48,795 bases of DNA from Methylobacterium oxalidis (GTDB lineage Bacteria; Pseudomonadota; Alphaproteobacteria; Rhizobiales; Beijerinckiaceae). The notes beneath the pieces are model-generated. The model was given only the letters and a program-made list of their open reading frames with translations. It was not told where the DNA came from and ran no database searches. The stretch covers positions 1 to 48,795 of the forward strand of contig NZ_BJZU01000100.1 in assembly GCF_007992195.1 (NCBI RefSeq), given 5' to 3'. The translations under genes were made by a program, and so were the position numbers. Shown here one piece after another: positions 7,624-16,966 of the stretch. The stretch's first letter is position 1. The number at the start of each line of letters is the position of its first letter.

Positions 7624-8208
7624 TCAGTTCCGCGCCGGGGTGCCTCTCAGGAGGCCCCGCTGCCACGCGAGATAGGCGAGGCCCGCCGCGGCCGCGCCCA
7701 CCGTCGCGGTCAGCATCCACTCGCCCGAGCCGAGCTTCGTGAAGGCGCCGCGGCGCTGCGCGCGCAGGGCCTTGAGCTTCGCGCGGACGAAGGCGTGCCG
7801 CGCCGCCTCGATCTCGTCGGAGGAGAGGAGGGCGCGCGCCTGCGGCAGCAATTCGTGGGTGTGGCGATGCAGGTGCTGGTCGACGAGGAAGGTCGCGTCC
7901 TCGAATCCGTCGAGCCAGCCGGCCGTCCCCGTCAGCCGGAAACGCATCAGCGCGCCGAGCCGCTTCATGAAGGTGCGGTGCTCGCCGCGCAGCGCGTCGA
8001 CCAGCCCGGCGGTCTTCTCGCGGGTCCGGAGCGGCGCGTAGAGGGCGGCCTCCAGCGCGACCGCGTGCGCCTCGAGCTCGTCCATCAGATCACCGAGAAG
8101 GCGCTCGCGGCTGCGGATGACGCCGGAGCCGTTCAGGGCGTAGGGAATGTCCCGGATGAGCTGCGCGATCTTCTCGTGGTCCCGCGCGATCAACTGCCAG
8201 AGATCCAT
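7624..8208 (-). CDS. Hemerythrin HHE domain protein with C-terminal membrane segment
   Basis: 194 residues. An HHE-type four-helix bundle carries candidate di-iron ligands His11 (ARDHEKI), His48 and Glu53 (AHAVALE), His77 (GEHRTF) and the cluster QHLHRHTHE (111-119). Such proteins bind oxygen or NO or handle iron. A hydrophobic stretch (MLTATVGAAAAGLAYLAW) near the end would anchor it in the membrane, which is unusual for the simple HHE family. The start at 8208 has AGGAG just upstream. It lies 83 nt after a flavodoxin-fold reductase on the same strand. Confidence 0.85.
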   Translation of the reverse strand: MDLWQLIARDHEKIAQLIRDIPYALNGSGVIRSRERLLGDLMDELEAHAVALEAALYAPLRTREKTAGLVDALRGEHRTFMKRLGALMRFRLTGTAGWLDGFEDATFLVDQHLHRHTHELLPQARALLSSDEIEAARHAFVRAKLKALRAQRRGAFTKLGSGEWMLTATVGAAAAGLAYLAWQRGLLRGTPARN

Positions 8209-8291
8209 ACTCGTACTCCTCGCAATGGGATCTCGTAACGGCGGCCGGAACGAGGCGTTCCACCGCGCGGCCTGTCGGGGGAGCGCCGCCT

Positions 8292-8876
8292 TCAGAACCG
8301 CGAGAGCCGGGCGCCAACCGTCGCGAGGAAGCGGCGGCGGCGCTCCGGCGAGCAGGAATCCATGCCCGTCAGCGCGATCCAGTCGAGCCGGCAGCGGGGG
8401 GCGCAGAGCGGACGGATGCCGTGGCGGAACACACGCCAGTCCGGCCAGCCGATCAGCCAGAGGAGCCAGCGCGGCGAGCCGTAGGTCGTGACGACAGCGA
8501 TGCGGCGGATGTCGGTCAGGCGCGGCTGCAGGTCGCCCGGGCCGGCGAGGTGGAAGGCGACGCCGGGCAGCCAGACGCGGTCGATCCAGCCCTTCAGCAT
8601 GGCCGGCAGGCCGAACCACCAGGTCGGATACACGAGGACGAGGGCCTCCGCCCGGCGCAGGGCGGCGATGTGGGAGGCGAGGGCGCCGCGATCGGCGCCT
8701 TCCTCGTAGTAGCGGCCGCGCTCCTCCTCCGACAGGGCGGGCTCGAAGCCCTCGGCGTAGAGGTCGCGCACCTCCACCGCGTGACCCCGGCTCTCCAGGG
8801 TACGGATCGCGGCCTCGCGCAGGGCCGCGCAGAAGCTGTCCGTCCGCGGGTGGCAGTAGATGAGCAGGACGTTCAT
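8292..8876 (-). CDS. NAD(P)H:quinone oxidoreductase, flavodoxin-like fold
   Basis: 194 residues with the Flavodoxin_2 signature: MNVLLIYCHPRTDSFCAAL (FMN phosphate loop), VLVYPTWWFGLPAMLKGWID (flavin-binding segment) and VVTTYGSP. It matches the KefF/MdaB/NQO1-like group that reduces quinones by two electrons and protects against redox cycling. It is cytosolic. The ATG at 8876 is 25 nt after the transglycosylase stop, so the two are probably cotranscribed. The exact substrate is unknown. Confidence 0.85.
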   Translation of the reverse strand: MNVLLIYCHPRTDSFCAALREAAIRTLESRGHAVEVRDLYAEGFEPALSEEERGRYYEEGADRGALASHIAALRRAEALVLVYPTWWFGLPAMLKGWIDRVWLPGVAFHLAGPGDLQPRLTDIRRIAVVTTYGSPRWLLWLIGWPDWRVFRHGIRPLCAPRCRLDWIALTGMDSCSPERRRRFLATVGARLSRF

Positions 8877-8901
8877 GCGGCGCCTCCCGGGGCCTTGCGC
8901 C

Positions 8902-10149
8902 TCAGGGATCGCCCGCGAGGCGGGCGAGCAGGTCCGCGTCGGCGAAGCCGTCCGGCCTGAGGCCGGCGGCGTCCTGGAAGGCCCGGATCGCCGCGCGGGT
9001 CTTCGGGCCCATCTTGCCATCGACGCCGCCCGCCTCGTGCCCGCGCGCAGCGAGCTTGGTCTGCAGGTCGCGGATCTCGTCCGGGCTGAGCGGGCGCTTG
9101 TCCCGCGGCCAGTCGCGCGCGAAGCCGCCCCGGCCCCGCAGCCTGTCCGAGAGGTGGGCGACCGTGAGGGCGTAGGACAGGGCGGTGTTGTAGCGCAGGA
9201 TGACCCGAAAGTTCGGCCGCAGCAGGAAGGCGGGGCCGCCGGCGCCCGCCGGCAGCGCCAACGCCGCGCGCGCCTCCGGGTCGCCGACGGGCCGCCCGTC
9301 CGCCGGCTTCAGGCCACGCTCCAGCCACTCCGAGAGCGGCCGCTCCGTGGTCTCGTCCGCGAGGCGGTAATCGAATCCGTCCGGCAGGGACACCTCGAAG
9401 CCCCAGCCCTCGCCCGGTCGCCAGCCCGAACTGCGCAGGTAGCTCGCCGTGGAAGCCAGCGCGTCGGGGATCGATCCCCAGATGTCGCGCCGGCCGTCCC
9501 CGTCGAAATCCACGGCGTGGTCGCGGAAGGTCATCGGCATGAACTGCGTGTGGCTCATCGCGCCGGCCCAGGAGCCGGTCATGCGCTCCGGGCTCACGTC
9601 GCCCTTCGCCAGGATTCCGAGGGCCGCCACGAGCTCGTCGCGCCAATAGCCGCCCCGCTTCGCGTCGCCGCAGGCCAGCGTCGCGAGCGAGCGGATGACC
9701 GGCCTGACGATGCCCGGATCCTCGAGCACCGCTCCGTAGGTCGATTCCACGCCCCAGATCGCCACGAGGATGTGCCGGTCGACGCCGTAGGTCCGCTCGA
9801 TCGTGTCGAGGGTCGGCGCCCACTCGGCGAGCTTCGCGCGGCCGGTCTCGACGCGCGCGTCGGTGACCGTGGCCTCGATGTACTCCCAGATGGGCCGCAC
9901 GAACTCGGCCTGGCGGTTGGCCGCGGCGAGCACGGCGGGGTCCGGGCCGAGGCGGGACAGCTGCGCCTCGGCGAGCGCCGGGGCGATCCCGCGGCTCTCG
10001 GCGAGCGCGCGGAGATCCCGAAGGCAGGTCGCGAACCGCGCGGCTGCGTCCGCTTCCGCATTCGGCTCCGCGCCGGCCGAAGGGGCCTGCGCCGAGGCGG
10101 GGCCGAGCGCGGTGAGCCCGAGAGCGAGGGCGAGCAACGCCGACCTCAT
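8902..10149 (-). CDS. Lytic murein transglycosylase, MltB/SLT_2 family
   Basis: 415 residues. A signal peptide (about 1-20, ending GPASA) leads to an SLT_2 domain (about 40-330) with catalytic Glu135 in IWGVESTYGA, followed by SWAGAMSHTQFMP and FDGDGRRDIWGS, all typical of MltB-type enzymes that cleave peptidoglycan with 1,6-anhydroMurNAc formation. A C-terminal peptidoglycan-binding domain (about 350-412) has DKRPLSPDEIRDLQTKLAAR and GPKTRAAIRAFQ. The start at 10149 gives a proper signal peptide; the frame is open further upstream. Periplasmic. Confidence 0.93.
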   Translation of the reverse strand: MRSALLALALGLTALGPASAQAPSAGAEPNAEADAAARFATCLRDLRALAESRGIAPALAEAQLSRLGPDPAVLAAANRQAEFVRPIWEYIEATVTDARVETGRAKLAEWAPTLDTIERTYGVDRHILVAIWGVESTYGAVLEDPGIVRPVIRSLATLACGDAKRGGYWRDELVAALGILAKGDVSPERMTGSWAGAMSHTQFMPMTFRDHAVDFDGDGRRDIWGSIPDALASTASYLRSSGWRPGEGWGFEVSLPDGFDYRLADETTERPLSEWLERGLKPADGRPVGDPEARAALALPAGAGGPAFLLRPNFRVILRYNTALSYALTVAHLSDRLRGRGGFARDWPRDKRPLSPDEIRDLQTKLAARGHEAGGVDGKMGPKTRAAIRAFQDAAGLRPDGFADADLLARLAGDP

Positions 10150-10180
10150 CTGCGCGCCCTCCCTCATCCGCGCACCCGCC

Positions 10181-11344
10181 TCATCCGCGCACCCGCGCGA
10201 GCACGGAGCGGAGTGCAGGCAGGCTGACACGGCCGGCCCATCCCGGCTCGGCGGCGCGGGCGGGCGGCGCGCCGAGCAGCCGGTCGAGCGCGGCCGGGGG
10301 CACGTCGATCAGCCGGTCCCAGGGGAGGGGGCCGAGCTGGGGACCGATCTCGGCGCAGCGGATCTCGCGGTAGCGCAGGCGCCGGGCCTCCGCGATCATC
10401 CAGAAGAACACCTCCGCCGCGCCGCAGGGCGTGAACACGACGACCTCGGTCCCCGGACGGCAGAACACGATGTTGGTGAGCGCCGCGCCCATGCAGCCGA
10501 CGACGCTCCGCGCGCCCTTGAAGGCCGCGACCTGCTCCGCGAAGGAAAGGCCGGCCGCCTCGATCTCCCGAAAGCCCCGCGCCCGCAGGCGGGCCGCGAT
10601 GGCCGGCTCCACGGCGAAGTCGCGGGTGCGCGAGGGCCGGCGCGTCGCGTAGAGGTCGGCCTGCGGGCCCGGTTCGATCCCGGCGGTCACCGCGTCGAGG
10701 CACTGCATGACGATGGGCGACAAGTAGAGGCTGTGCCAGGTGAGGCCGTCGATCACGACGAGCTCGCGCAGGAAGGCCGGGGCGCGCCCGAGCGGCACGA
10801 TCGCCTCGGAGGGAATCCCCGCGACCTGGAGCGCCGCTGTCGCGACCTGCCGGACCGCCTCCGGCTCGTCGAAGATCAGCACCGGCCAGTCGGCGAGGCC
10901 GAGCCGCGTCCGGGCGAGCCAGGCGCGCGGCAGCATCTCGACGATGAAGTGCCCGTAATTGTCGGCGCCGCGGCTCTTGGCGAGAACGCCACGGTCGAGG
11001 GCCGGCGCCGAGCCCGCCGAGATGGCGGCCAGGACGGCCGCGTGTCCCCGGCGGATCTGATCGTCCGTGTGGTAGGTCCGCGTCGGCGACAGGAGCTTGC
11101 CGGCACCGTCGAAGACCAGCCCCTCCTCGGCGACGTAGACGTCGGTGAGGCGGTAGGCGAGGACGTCGCGGCCCGGATGGATCGAGGCGGACCAGAGCGA
11201 CTCGAGGGTCGGGCGGATCGCGTCGGGGACCGGCGCGAGGCAGGTCAGGTGCGGATAGGCGTAGTAGGAATTGGGGCAGGGGATCGCGGCGATCCGCGCG
11301 GCCTCCGGCGGATGGACGATCAGTTCCTCGATCGGGCCCGACAA
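10181..11344 (-). CDS. Glycosyltransferase family 61 protein (DUF563)
   Basis: 387 residues from a TTG at 11344 preceded by AGGGA. The GT61 hallmark DNYGHFIVEMLPRAWLAR is present, as is the C-terminal CMGAALTNIVFCRPGTEVV block. GT61 enzymes transfer sugars in polysaccharide or glycoprotein synthesis; the bacterial members are poorly characterised. No signal peptide or membrane segment, so cytosolic. It is the first gene of a probable minus-strand operon with the lytic transglycosylase (31 nt apart), which suggests a cell-envelope glycan role. Confidence 0.85.
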   Translation of the reverse strand: MSGPIEELIVHPPEAARIAAIPCPNSYYAYPHLTCLAPVPDAIRPTLESLWSASIHPGRDVLAYRLTDVYVAEEGLVFDGAGKLLSPTRTYHTDDQIRRGHAAVLAAISAGSAPALDRGVLAKSRGADNYGHFIVEMLPRAWLARTRLGLADWPVLIFDEPEAVRQVATAALQVAGIPSEAIVPLGRAPAFLRELVVIDGLTWHSLYLSPIVMQCLDAVTAGIEPGPQADLYATRRPSRTRDFAVEPAIAARLRARGFREIEAAGLSFAEQVAAFKGARSVVGCMGAALTNIVFCRPGTEVVVFTPCGAAEVFFWMIAEARRLRYREIRCAEIGPQLGPLPWDRLIDVPPAALDRLLGAPPARAAEPGWAGRVSLPALRSVLARVRG

Positions 11345-11484
11345 AGCGTGGCTGTCCCTGCATGCAACCGAGCGGCAAATGCCGTCTTGGCCGCTTTATG
11401 CCCTCTCGCGCAACAGGAAGCGACCGCCGGAGCCGCGCACGGCGTGCTCCGGCGGTTTCCGGACCGAACACGGCCCGAGAAAAA

Positions 11485-11787
11485 TCACTCGCAGACGCGG
11501 ACGCGGCGGAAGAACACGTCGCCGTAGCCGTCCACGTAGCGGCGGCGCTCGAAGTGGCAGACCGGACCCTCGTCCTCCACGTAGACTGGCGGCGGGGCGC
11601 GGTAGACGGGGCGGCCCGGATAGTAGCCGTTCTGCGAGGACGCGATGGCTCCGCCGACGGCGAGGCCGCCGAGCACGCCGAGCGCCGCGGCGCCGCCGGG
11701 GCTGATTCCGTCCCGGGCCTGGGCGGCCGGCACCGCGGCGACGGCGAGGCCACCGGCCACAAGCGCCGTGGTGAGAAGCCTGAACAT
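11485..11787 (-). CDS. Small secreted hypothetical protein
   Basis: 100 residues with a clear signal peptide (MFRLLTTALVAGGLAVAAVPAAQA). A Gly/Ala-rich hydrophobic segment resembling a glycine-zipper helix follows (GGAAALGVLGGLAVGGAIAS), then a Pro/Tyr-rich stretch and an end with two Cys (VCHFERRRYVDGYGDVFFRR, VRVCE) that could form a disulfide. Similar small periplasmic or outer-membrane proteins are common in Methylobacterium; the function is unknown. Confidence 0.8.
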   Translation of the reverse strand: MFRLLTTALVAGGLAVAAVPAAQARDGISPGGAAALGVLGGLAVGGAIASSQNGYYPGRPVYRAPPPVYVEDEGPVCHFERRRYVDGYGDVFFRRVRVCE

Positions 11788-12147
11788 GGTTCGATCTCTC
11801 CTGTGGGGCGGACACCCGGGGACCCGGATCGGCCGCGAAGACTGAGAAGAACAGCAACGCTATTGGGGCGATAGTTCGGCACGGGATGAACCGGCCGCAC
11901 GAAACGTACGGCGCCCGGGTGATCAACCTTGGCTGTTCCAACCCTACGGCCGGTCGATCCGCGCGCAGGGGCGCCAGCGCACATCCCGGCGCCTCGGTCG
12001 GTGATGCTCCCCGCAAGCCACAGGGTCGGAGGCGCGAAAGCGCGCGAAGCGGCCGCGGCGCGCTTGACCTTCGGGCCGGTTGCGGCTCGAACCGGAGGGC
12101 GTCGCGGGCGTTCGCGCCGGAGACGTCGATCCGAGGACGAGGCTGCC
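11788..12147. other. Divergent intergenic region
   Basis: This separates the secreted small protein (leftward) from the molybdoenzyme operon (rightward). Open frames that run through it are extensions of the molybdoenzyme frame or antisense shadows. No motif was assigned. Confidence 0.45.
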
Positions 12148-12753
12148 ATGGCCACACGAGGCTTCACCGGGCGCAGGCCCCCCGAGGCGACGCGGGAGCG
12201 GCTGCCGCCCGGGCAGTACCTCACCGAGGACTTCCCCGTGCTGCAGCTCGGGCCGACGCCGCGCATCGATCTCGCCACCTGGCGCTTCACCCTGCGGGAC
12301 GGCGCCAAGCCCCTGAAGAGCTGGAGCTGGGAGGCGTTCGAGGCGCTGCCGCGCACGACCTGGCAGGGCGACATCCACTGCGTCACCAAGTGGTCGAAAT
12401 TCGACACCGCCTGGGAGGGCGTCACGGTCGACGACATCCTGGCGGATGCCGGGGTCGCCGCGCCGACCGAATTCGCCCTGGCGGAAGGCTACGACGACTA
12501 CACCACGAACGTGCCGGTGGCCGACCTCCGCGGCGGCCGGGCCATGGTGGCGACGCGCTACGCGGGCGCGCCGATTCCGCCGGATCACGGTGGGCCCGCC
12601 CGGCTCCTCGTGCCGCACCTCTACTTCTGGAAGAGCGCCAAGTGGGTCAACGGCCTGCGCTTCACGAAGAAGGACGAGGCGGGCTTCTGGGAACTGCGCG
12701 GCTACCACATGTACGGCGACCCGTGGCGCGAGCAGCGCTTCACCGGTGACTGA
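12148..12753 (+). CDS. Sulfite oxidase-like molybdopterin oxidoreductase
   Basis: 201 residues forming one oxidoreductase molybdopterin-binding domain, without the dimerisation domain of true sulfite oxidases. Cys78 in GDIHCVTKWSKFD is the expected molybdenum ligand; DDYTTNVPVADL and HLYFWKSAKWVNGLRF are family segments. No Tat signal is visible, so it is predicted cytosolic, unlike MsrP (YedY). The ATG at 12148 is preceded by GAGG. The stop overlaps by 8 nt the start of a flavin reductase, which is probably its electron partner. The substrate is unknown. Confidence 0.9.
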   Translation: MATRGFTGRRPPEATRERLPPGQYLTEDFPVLQLGPTPRIDLATWRFTLRDGAKPLKSWSWEAFEALPRTTWQGDIHCVTKWSKFDTAWEGVTVDDILADAGVAAPTEFALAEGYDDYTTNVPVADLRGGRAMVATRYAGAPIPPDHGGPARLLVPHLYFWKSAKWVNGLRFTKKDEAGFWELRGYHMYGDPWREQRFTGD

Positions 12754-13465
12754 GCGCGCCGCCCTGCGCTGGCAGGAGGCCGAGATCGCCGCGATCGAGC
12801 CGGTCACGGGCCGCGTGAGGAGCTTCCGCTTCCGGGTCGACTTCGCGGAACGCTTCCGGCCGGGGCAGCACGTCGACGTGCGCCTCACGGCGCCGGACGG
12901 CTACCAGGCTCAGCGCAGCTACTCGATCGCCTCGGCCCCGGACGCGTCGGGGACGATCGAGCTGATGATCGAGCACCTCGACGAGGGCGAGGTCTCCGGC
13001 TTCTTCGCGAGCGTCGCCGAGGTCGGCGACCGGATCGAGCTGCGCGGGCCGATCGGCGGCTCCTTCGTCTGGACCGGGCGGGACGCGGGCCCGCTGCTCC
13101 TCGTCGGGGGCGGCTCCGGCGTCGTGCCGCTCCTCGCCATGCTCCGGCACCGGGACGCCGCCGCGCCGGACGTGCGGGCGCTCCTTCTCTACTCGGCGCG
13201 CACCCGGTCCGAGATGATCGCCCGCGAGGAGCTCGAGGCCCGCGCCCGCGACGAGCCCGGCTTCACGCTGATGCTCGCCCTGACCCGCGAGCCGGGCGGC
13301 CGCCGCATCGACCGCGCGCGAATCGACGCCGCGCTCGGCGCGCTGGGGGCGCCGGCCCACGCCTTCGTCTGCGGCAGCAACCCGTTCGTCTCGGCGGCTT
13401 CCGACCTCCTGCTCGACGCCGGCGTCCCGCCGGGCGTGATCCGGACGGAGCGCTTCGGTGGCTGA
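12746..13465 (+). CDS. FAD-binding ferredoxin reductase-like oxidoreductase
   Basis: 239 residues from a GTG at 12746 inside the end of the molybdoenzyme gene. The FAD domain carries QRSYSIASAP (R-x-Y-S type FAD motif), and the NAD domain carries LLLVGGGSGVVPLLAMLRH, LLYSARTRSEMI and FVCGSNPF. It lacks an iron-sulfur or globin extension. The tight overlap implies translational coupling; the likely role is passing electrons between NAD(P)H and the molybdenum centre of its neighbour. Confidence 0.9.
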   Translation: MTERAALRWQEAEIAAIEPVTGRVRSFRFRVDFAERFRPGQHVDVRLTAPDGYQAQRSYSIASAPDASGTIELMIEHLDEGEVSGFFASVAEVGDRIELRGPIGGSFVWTGRDAGPLLLVGGGSGVVPLLAMLRHRDAAAPDVRALLLYSARTRSEMIAREELEARARDEPGFTLMLALTREPGGRRIDRARIDAALGALGAPAHAFVCGSNPFVSAASDLLLDAGVPPGVIRTERFGG

Positions 13466-13470
13466 GCCGG

Positions 13471-14565
13471 TCAGGGGCTGAAGATCAGCACGAGGTAGAC
13501 GAAGAACACGATCAGGTGCACCGCGCCCTCCAGCACCGTCGTGCGCAGGCCCGAGAAGGTGAGGGTGCTGAGGATCAGCGTCACGGTCAGGAGCGTCATC
13601 TCGGTCGGCTTGAGGCCGAGCACCACGGTCTGCCCCGTGAGGAGCCCCACCGCCAGGATTGCCGGCACGGTGAGCCCGATCGTCGAGGTGGCCGCGCCGA
13701 GGCACAGGTTGATCGCGCGCTGGAGCTCGTTGCGGGCGATCGCCTTGAGGGCGGAGATCGCCTCCGGCGTGAAGACGATCGCCGCGATGAGGACGCCGCC
13801 GAGCGCCGAGGGCGCGCCGAGCGCCGCGATGCCGTGGTCGAGGATGGCGGCGAGGCTCTTCGAGAGCAGCACGATCGGCAGGATGTTGGCGAGGAGGAGG
13901 CCGATGTGCGTGAGGATCGTGCCGGCGCCGGGCCGCTCGCGGGCCTCCTCCGCCTCGCCCGGCTCGCCGGCCGCATCCATGAAGAAGTCGCGGTGCCGCC
14001 CGGTCTGGATCAGCAGGAACACGATGTAGAGAGCCACCGTGAAGACCGAGAAGGTGATCGCCTGCAGGCGGGTCAGCGTGCCGTCGGTGGTCGAGGTGGT
14101 GAAGTTCGGGATGATCAGCGCGATCGTGCTGAGCGGGATCAGCACCGCCAGGAAGGCCGAGGCGCCCTGCAGATTGTAGGATTGCTGATGGTGGCGCAGG
14201 CCGCCGATGAGCAGGCCGAGCCCGACGACGCCGTTCAGTACGATCATCAGCACCGCGAACATGGTGTCGCGGCCGAGCGTCGGCGCGTCCTTGGCCGAGA
14301 GCATCACGGCCGAGACGAGCGCCACCTCGATGATCACGATGGACAGGGTCAGGATCAGGGTGCCGAGCGGCTCGCCGAGCATCTCGGCCAGTTCCTCCGC
14401 CTCGTGCACCACCCCGAAGGCCGACCAGACGATCGTGGCGAGGAGCCACAGGAACAGGCCGGTCGCCCAGAGCGGCGAGGCGAGATCGCCGAGCCAGTCC
14501 TTGCCGAACCACGCGAAGGCGCCGACCGTCGCCCAGGCCACCGCCAAACGCAGCATTCCGCTCAT
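13471..14565 (-). CDS. Ca2+/H+ (or Na+/H+) antiporter, ChaA type
   Basis: 364 residues with about eleven hydrophobic segments. It shows the two inverted alpha-repeats of the CaCA superfamily, each with an acidic motif: VVHEAEELAEMLGEPLGTLI and VFTPEAISALKAIARNELQR. An acidic cytosolic loop (GEPGEAEEARERPGA) separates the halves. It exports Ca2+ or Na+ across the inner membrane using the proton gradient. I chose the start at 14565 (MSGMLRLAVAW); an in-frame ATG at 14622 would add 19 residues without hydrophobic character. It is convergent with the flavin reductase, 5 nt apart. Confidence 0.88.
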   Translation of the reverse strand: MSGMLRLAVAWATVGAFAWFGKDWLGDLASPLWATGLFLWLLATIVWSAFGVVHEAEELAEMLGEPLGTLILTLSIVIIEVALVSAVMLSAKDAPTLGRDTMFAVLMIVLNGVVGLGLLIGGLRHHQQSYNLQGASAFLAVLIPLSTIALIIPNFTTSTTDGTLTRLQAITFSVFTVALYIVFLLIQTGRHRDFFMDAAGEPGEAEEARERPGAGTILTHIGLLLANILPIVLLSKSLAAILDHGIAALGAPSALGGVLIAAIVFTPEAISALKAIARNELQRAINLCLGAATSTIGLTVPAILAVGLLTGQTVVLGLKPTEMTLLTVTLILSTLTFSGLRTTVLEGAVHLIVFFVYLVLIFSP

Positions 14566-14844
14566 CGGCCCATCCGTTTCCCTGAGCCGCCCGTCCGCGC
14601 GGGAGGCAGGGCGTTCTGCCATCGGAGGCCCGGGGGCGACAGGTGCGGCCCCGAGAAAAGCGGCCTTCCGGTCACCTGATCACGAAACCGTGCTTGTGCG
14701 GCGCAACCGGCCCATGCAGCGCCGGCTGTGGTGCCGGCCGCCGGCCCGGAGTAGAAGCACGGGTTCCGCAACCGATTCGAGACCGGCCGCACCCGTCCCC
14801 GCACCGCGGGGCTCCGGACGAGCGCCGCCCCTGAAAGTCCGCCC

Positions 14845-16557
14845 TTGCCTTTCCCGACCCTGCCCGCCCCGATCGCGCGGGCGCTCACCGAGCGCGCCTA
14901 TCACGAGCCGACGCCCGTTCAGGCCGCCGTCCTGGAGGCCGCGGCCGAGGCCCGCGATCTCCTCGTCTCCGCTCAGACCGGCTCCGGCAAGACCGTGGCC
15001 TACGGGCTCGCCGTTGCCGGCACGCTGCTCGGCGATGCCGAGGCGCTGCCGCCGCCGGCCGCGCCGCTCGCCCTGGTGATCGCGCCGACGCGCGAGCTCG
15101 CCCTGCAGGTCCACCGCGAGCTGTCCTGGCTCTACGCCGGGGCCGGCGCGCGCGTCGTCGCCTGCGTCGGCGGCATGGATCCGCGTCGGGAGAGCCGCTT
15201 CCTGATGGAGGGCGCCCACATCGTCGTCGGCACGCCGGGCCGCCTGCGCGACCATATCGAGCGGCGCAACCTCGCCACCGAGGCGCTCCGCGCCGTAGTG
15301 CTGGACGAGGCCGACGAGATGCTCGACCTCGGCTTCCGGGACGACCTCGAGTTCATCCTCTCGGCGACGCCCGCGGAGCGCCGCACGCTGCTGTTCTCGG
15401 CCACGATGCCGAAGGCCATCGCGACGCTCGCCGAGCGTTACCAGCGTGACGCCCTGCGGATCGCCGTGAAGGGCCAGGAGCAGGGCCACGCGGACATCAC
15501 CTACCGGGCCGTCCGGGTGGTGCCGCGGGAGATCGAGCACGTGGTGCTCAACGTCCTGCGCGAGGCCGACGCGCCGACCGCGATCGTCTTCTGCAACACC
15601 CGCAACGCCGTGCGGCACCTGCAGGCGGTGCTGACGGAGCGCGGCTTCTCGGTGGTGGCGCTCTCGGGCGAACTCGGGCAGGGCGAGCGCAACGCGGCGC
15701 TCCAGGCGCTGCGCGACGGCCGGGCCCGGGTCTGCGTGGCGACGGACGTCGCCGCCCGCGGCATCGACCTGCCGACGCTCAGCCTCGTCATCCACGCCGA
15801 CCTGCCGCACGACGCCGAGGTGCTTCAGCACCGCAGCGGCCGGACCGGCCGCGCCGGCCGCAAGGGCACCAGCGTCCTGCTCGTGCCGAACGCCCGCCGC
15901 CGCCGGGCCGAGCAGATGCTCGCCATCGCCAAGATCGTGCCGGAATGGAGCGGGCCGCCCACGGCGGACGAGATCCGCCGCCTCGACGGCGAGCGCATGC
16001 TCTCGGACCCGTTCTTCACGGAGGCCCCGGTCGAGGAGGATCTGGCTCTCGCCGACCAGCTCCTGGCGCAGCTCTCCCCGAAGGATCTCGCCGCCGCGCT
16101 CGCCCGAGTCTACCGCGCCCGCCTGCCGGCCCCCGAGGACGTGACGGATCCGGGCGAGGTGCCGGGCCGCCGCGGCTCCTCGAACCCGCGCTTCGACCCG
16201 ATGGACGCGGAGCGCATCGCCGCGATGGGCCCGGCGGTCTGGTTCCGGCTCAATCTCGGTCGGCGCGACAACGCCGACCCGCGCCGCCTGCTGCCGCTGC
16301 TCACCCGCCGCGGCGGCGTCGACCGGCAGGAGATCGGCGCGATCCGCATCTTCGAGCGGGAGACGAAGTTCGAGGTCCGAGGCGGCGCGGCCTCCCGCTT
16401 CGCCGCGACCTTCGCGCGCAACGGCTCCCCGGAGATCCAGGTCGAGGCGCTGGGCGGCGAGGCCGCACCCGCCGACCGGCGCGGCCCGAAGGGCCTCAAG
16501 AGCCCGCGGGCCGGCAAGCACGCCCGGGTGGCCGGCAAGAAGCCCCGCACGACCTGA
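14845..16557 (+). CDS. DEAD-box ATP-dependent RNA helicase with DbpA-type C-terminus
   Basis: 570 residues. Motifs in order: Q-motif (EPTPVQ), Walker A AQTGSGKT (43-50), PTRELA, TPGRL, DEAD (154-157), SAT, and HRSGRTGRAGRKG. The C-terminal part (about 490-550: GAIRIFERETKFEV and following) is a DbpA-like RNA-binding domain, then a basic tail (GKHARVAGKKPRT). It unwinds RNA in ribosome assembly or decay. The start is a TTG at 14845; no other start precedes the Q-motif in frame. Rather longer than E. coli DbpA. Confidence 0.92.
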   Translation: MPFPTLPAPIARALTERAYHEPTPVQAAVLEAAAEARDLLVSAQTGSGKTVAYGLAVAGTLLGDAEALPPPAAPLALVIAPTRELALQVHRELSWLYAGAGARVVACVGGMDPRRESRFLMEGAHIVVGTPGRLRDHIERRNLATEALRAVVLDEADEMLDLGFRDDLEFILSATPAERRTLLFSATMPKAIATLAERYQRDALRIAVKGQEQGHADITYRAVRVVPREIEHVVLNVLREADAPTAIVFCNTRNAVRHLQAVLTERGFSVVALSGELGQGERNAALQALRDGRARVCVATDVAARGIDLPTLSLVIHADLPHDAEVLQHRSGRTGRAGRKGTSVLLVPNARRRRAEQMLAIAKIVPEWSGPPTADEIRRLDGERMLSDPFFTEAPVEEDLALADQLLAQLSPKDLAAALARVYRARLPAPEDVTDPGEVPGRRGSSNPRFDPMDAERIAAMGPAVWFRLNLGRRDNADPRRLLPLLTRRGGVDRQEIGAIRIFERETKFEVRGGAASRFAATFARNGSPEIQVEALGGEAAPADRRGPKGLKSPRAGKHARVAGKKPRTT

Positions 16558-16966
16558 GGAGGCCGGCGCGCCGCGCCGCCGCTTCCGTACCGGACCGGCC
16601 GCGTCCTGACCCCGAATGTGCGGGTCGGGGTCGCGGCCGTTCGTCATTTTCAGGCCTCGGCCGCTCCGTGCGGGGCCGCCCGCGAGCGCGCGTGCCGGAG
16701 GCGTCGAGCGCGCCGCCGCACGCCTCCGCGTGCCCGCGCGGCGCCACCGACGCCCGTTGCTCACGCAACAACTCTGGTCGCCCGAACGCGTCGTAAAAAG
16801 ATGAGGAACAAAGATCCTCGTCCGAGATTTCCCGCATAGGTAGTCATGCGGAAGAAAAGCTGCGTCACTGAGACGATCTTCTGAAATTTAACGCAGGTTA
16901 ATAAGCGCACCTCTCGTTTTTTGCTGCATATCAACGATCGAACACGATCAGGGGCATCGATAAAGC
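16558..16966. promoter_or_regulatory. Intergenic region and AT-richer leader of the twelve-gene cassette
   Basis: The first half is GC-rich and empty. From about 16800 to 16960 the sequence turns distinctly AT-richer. It contains the palindromic TTAAC-N4-GTTAA (16888-16901) within a 23-bp element (16884-16906) that recurs upstream of the manganese catalase gene. This is probably the promoter region of the cassette. Confidence 0.5.
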
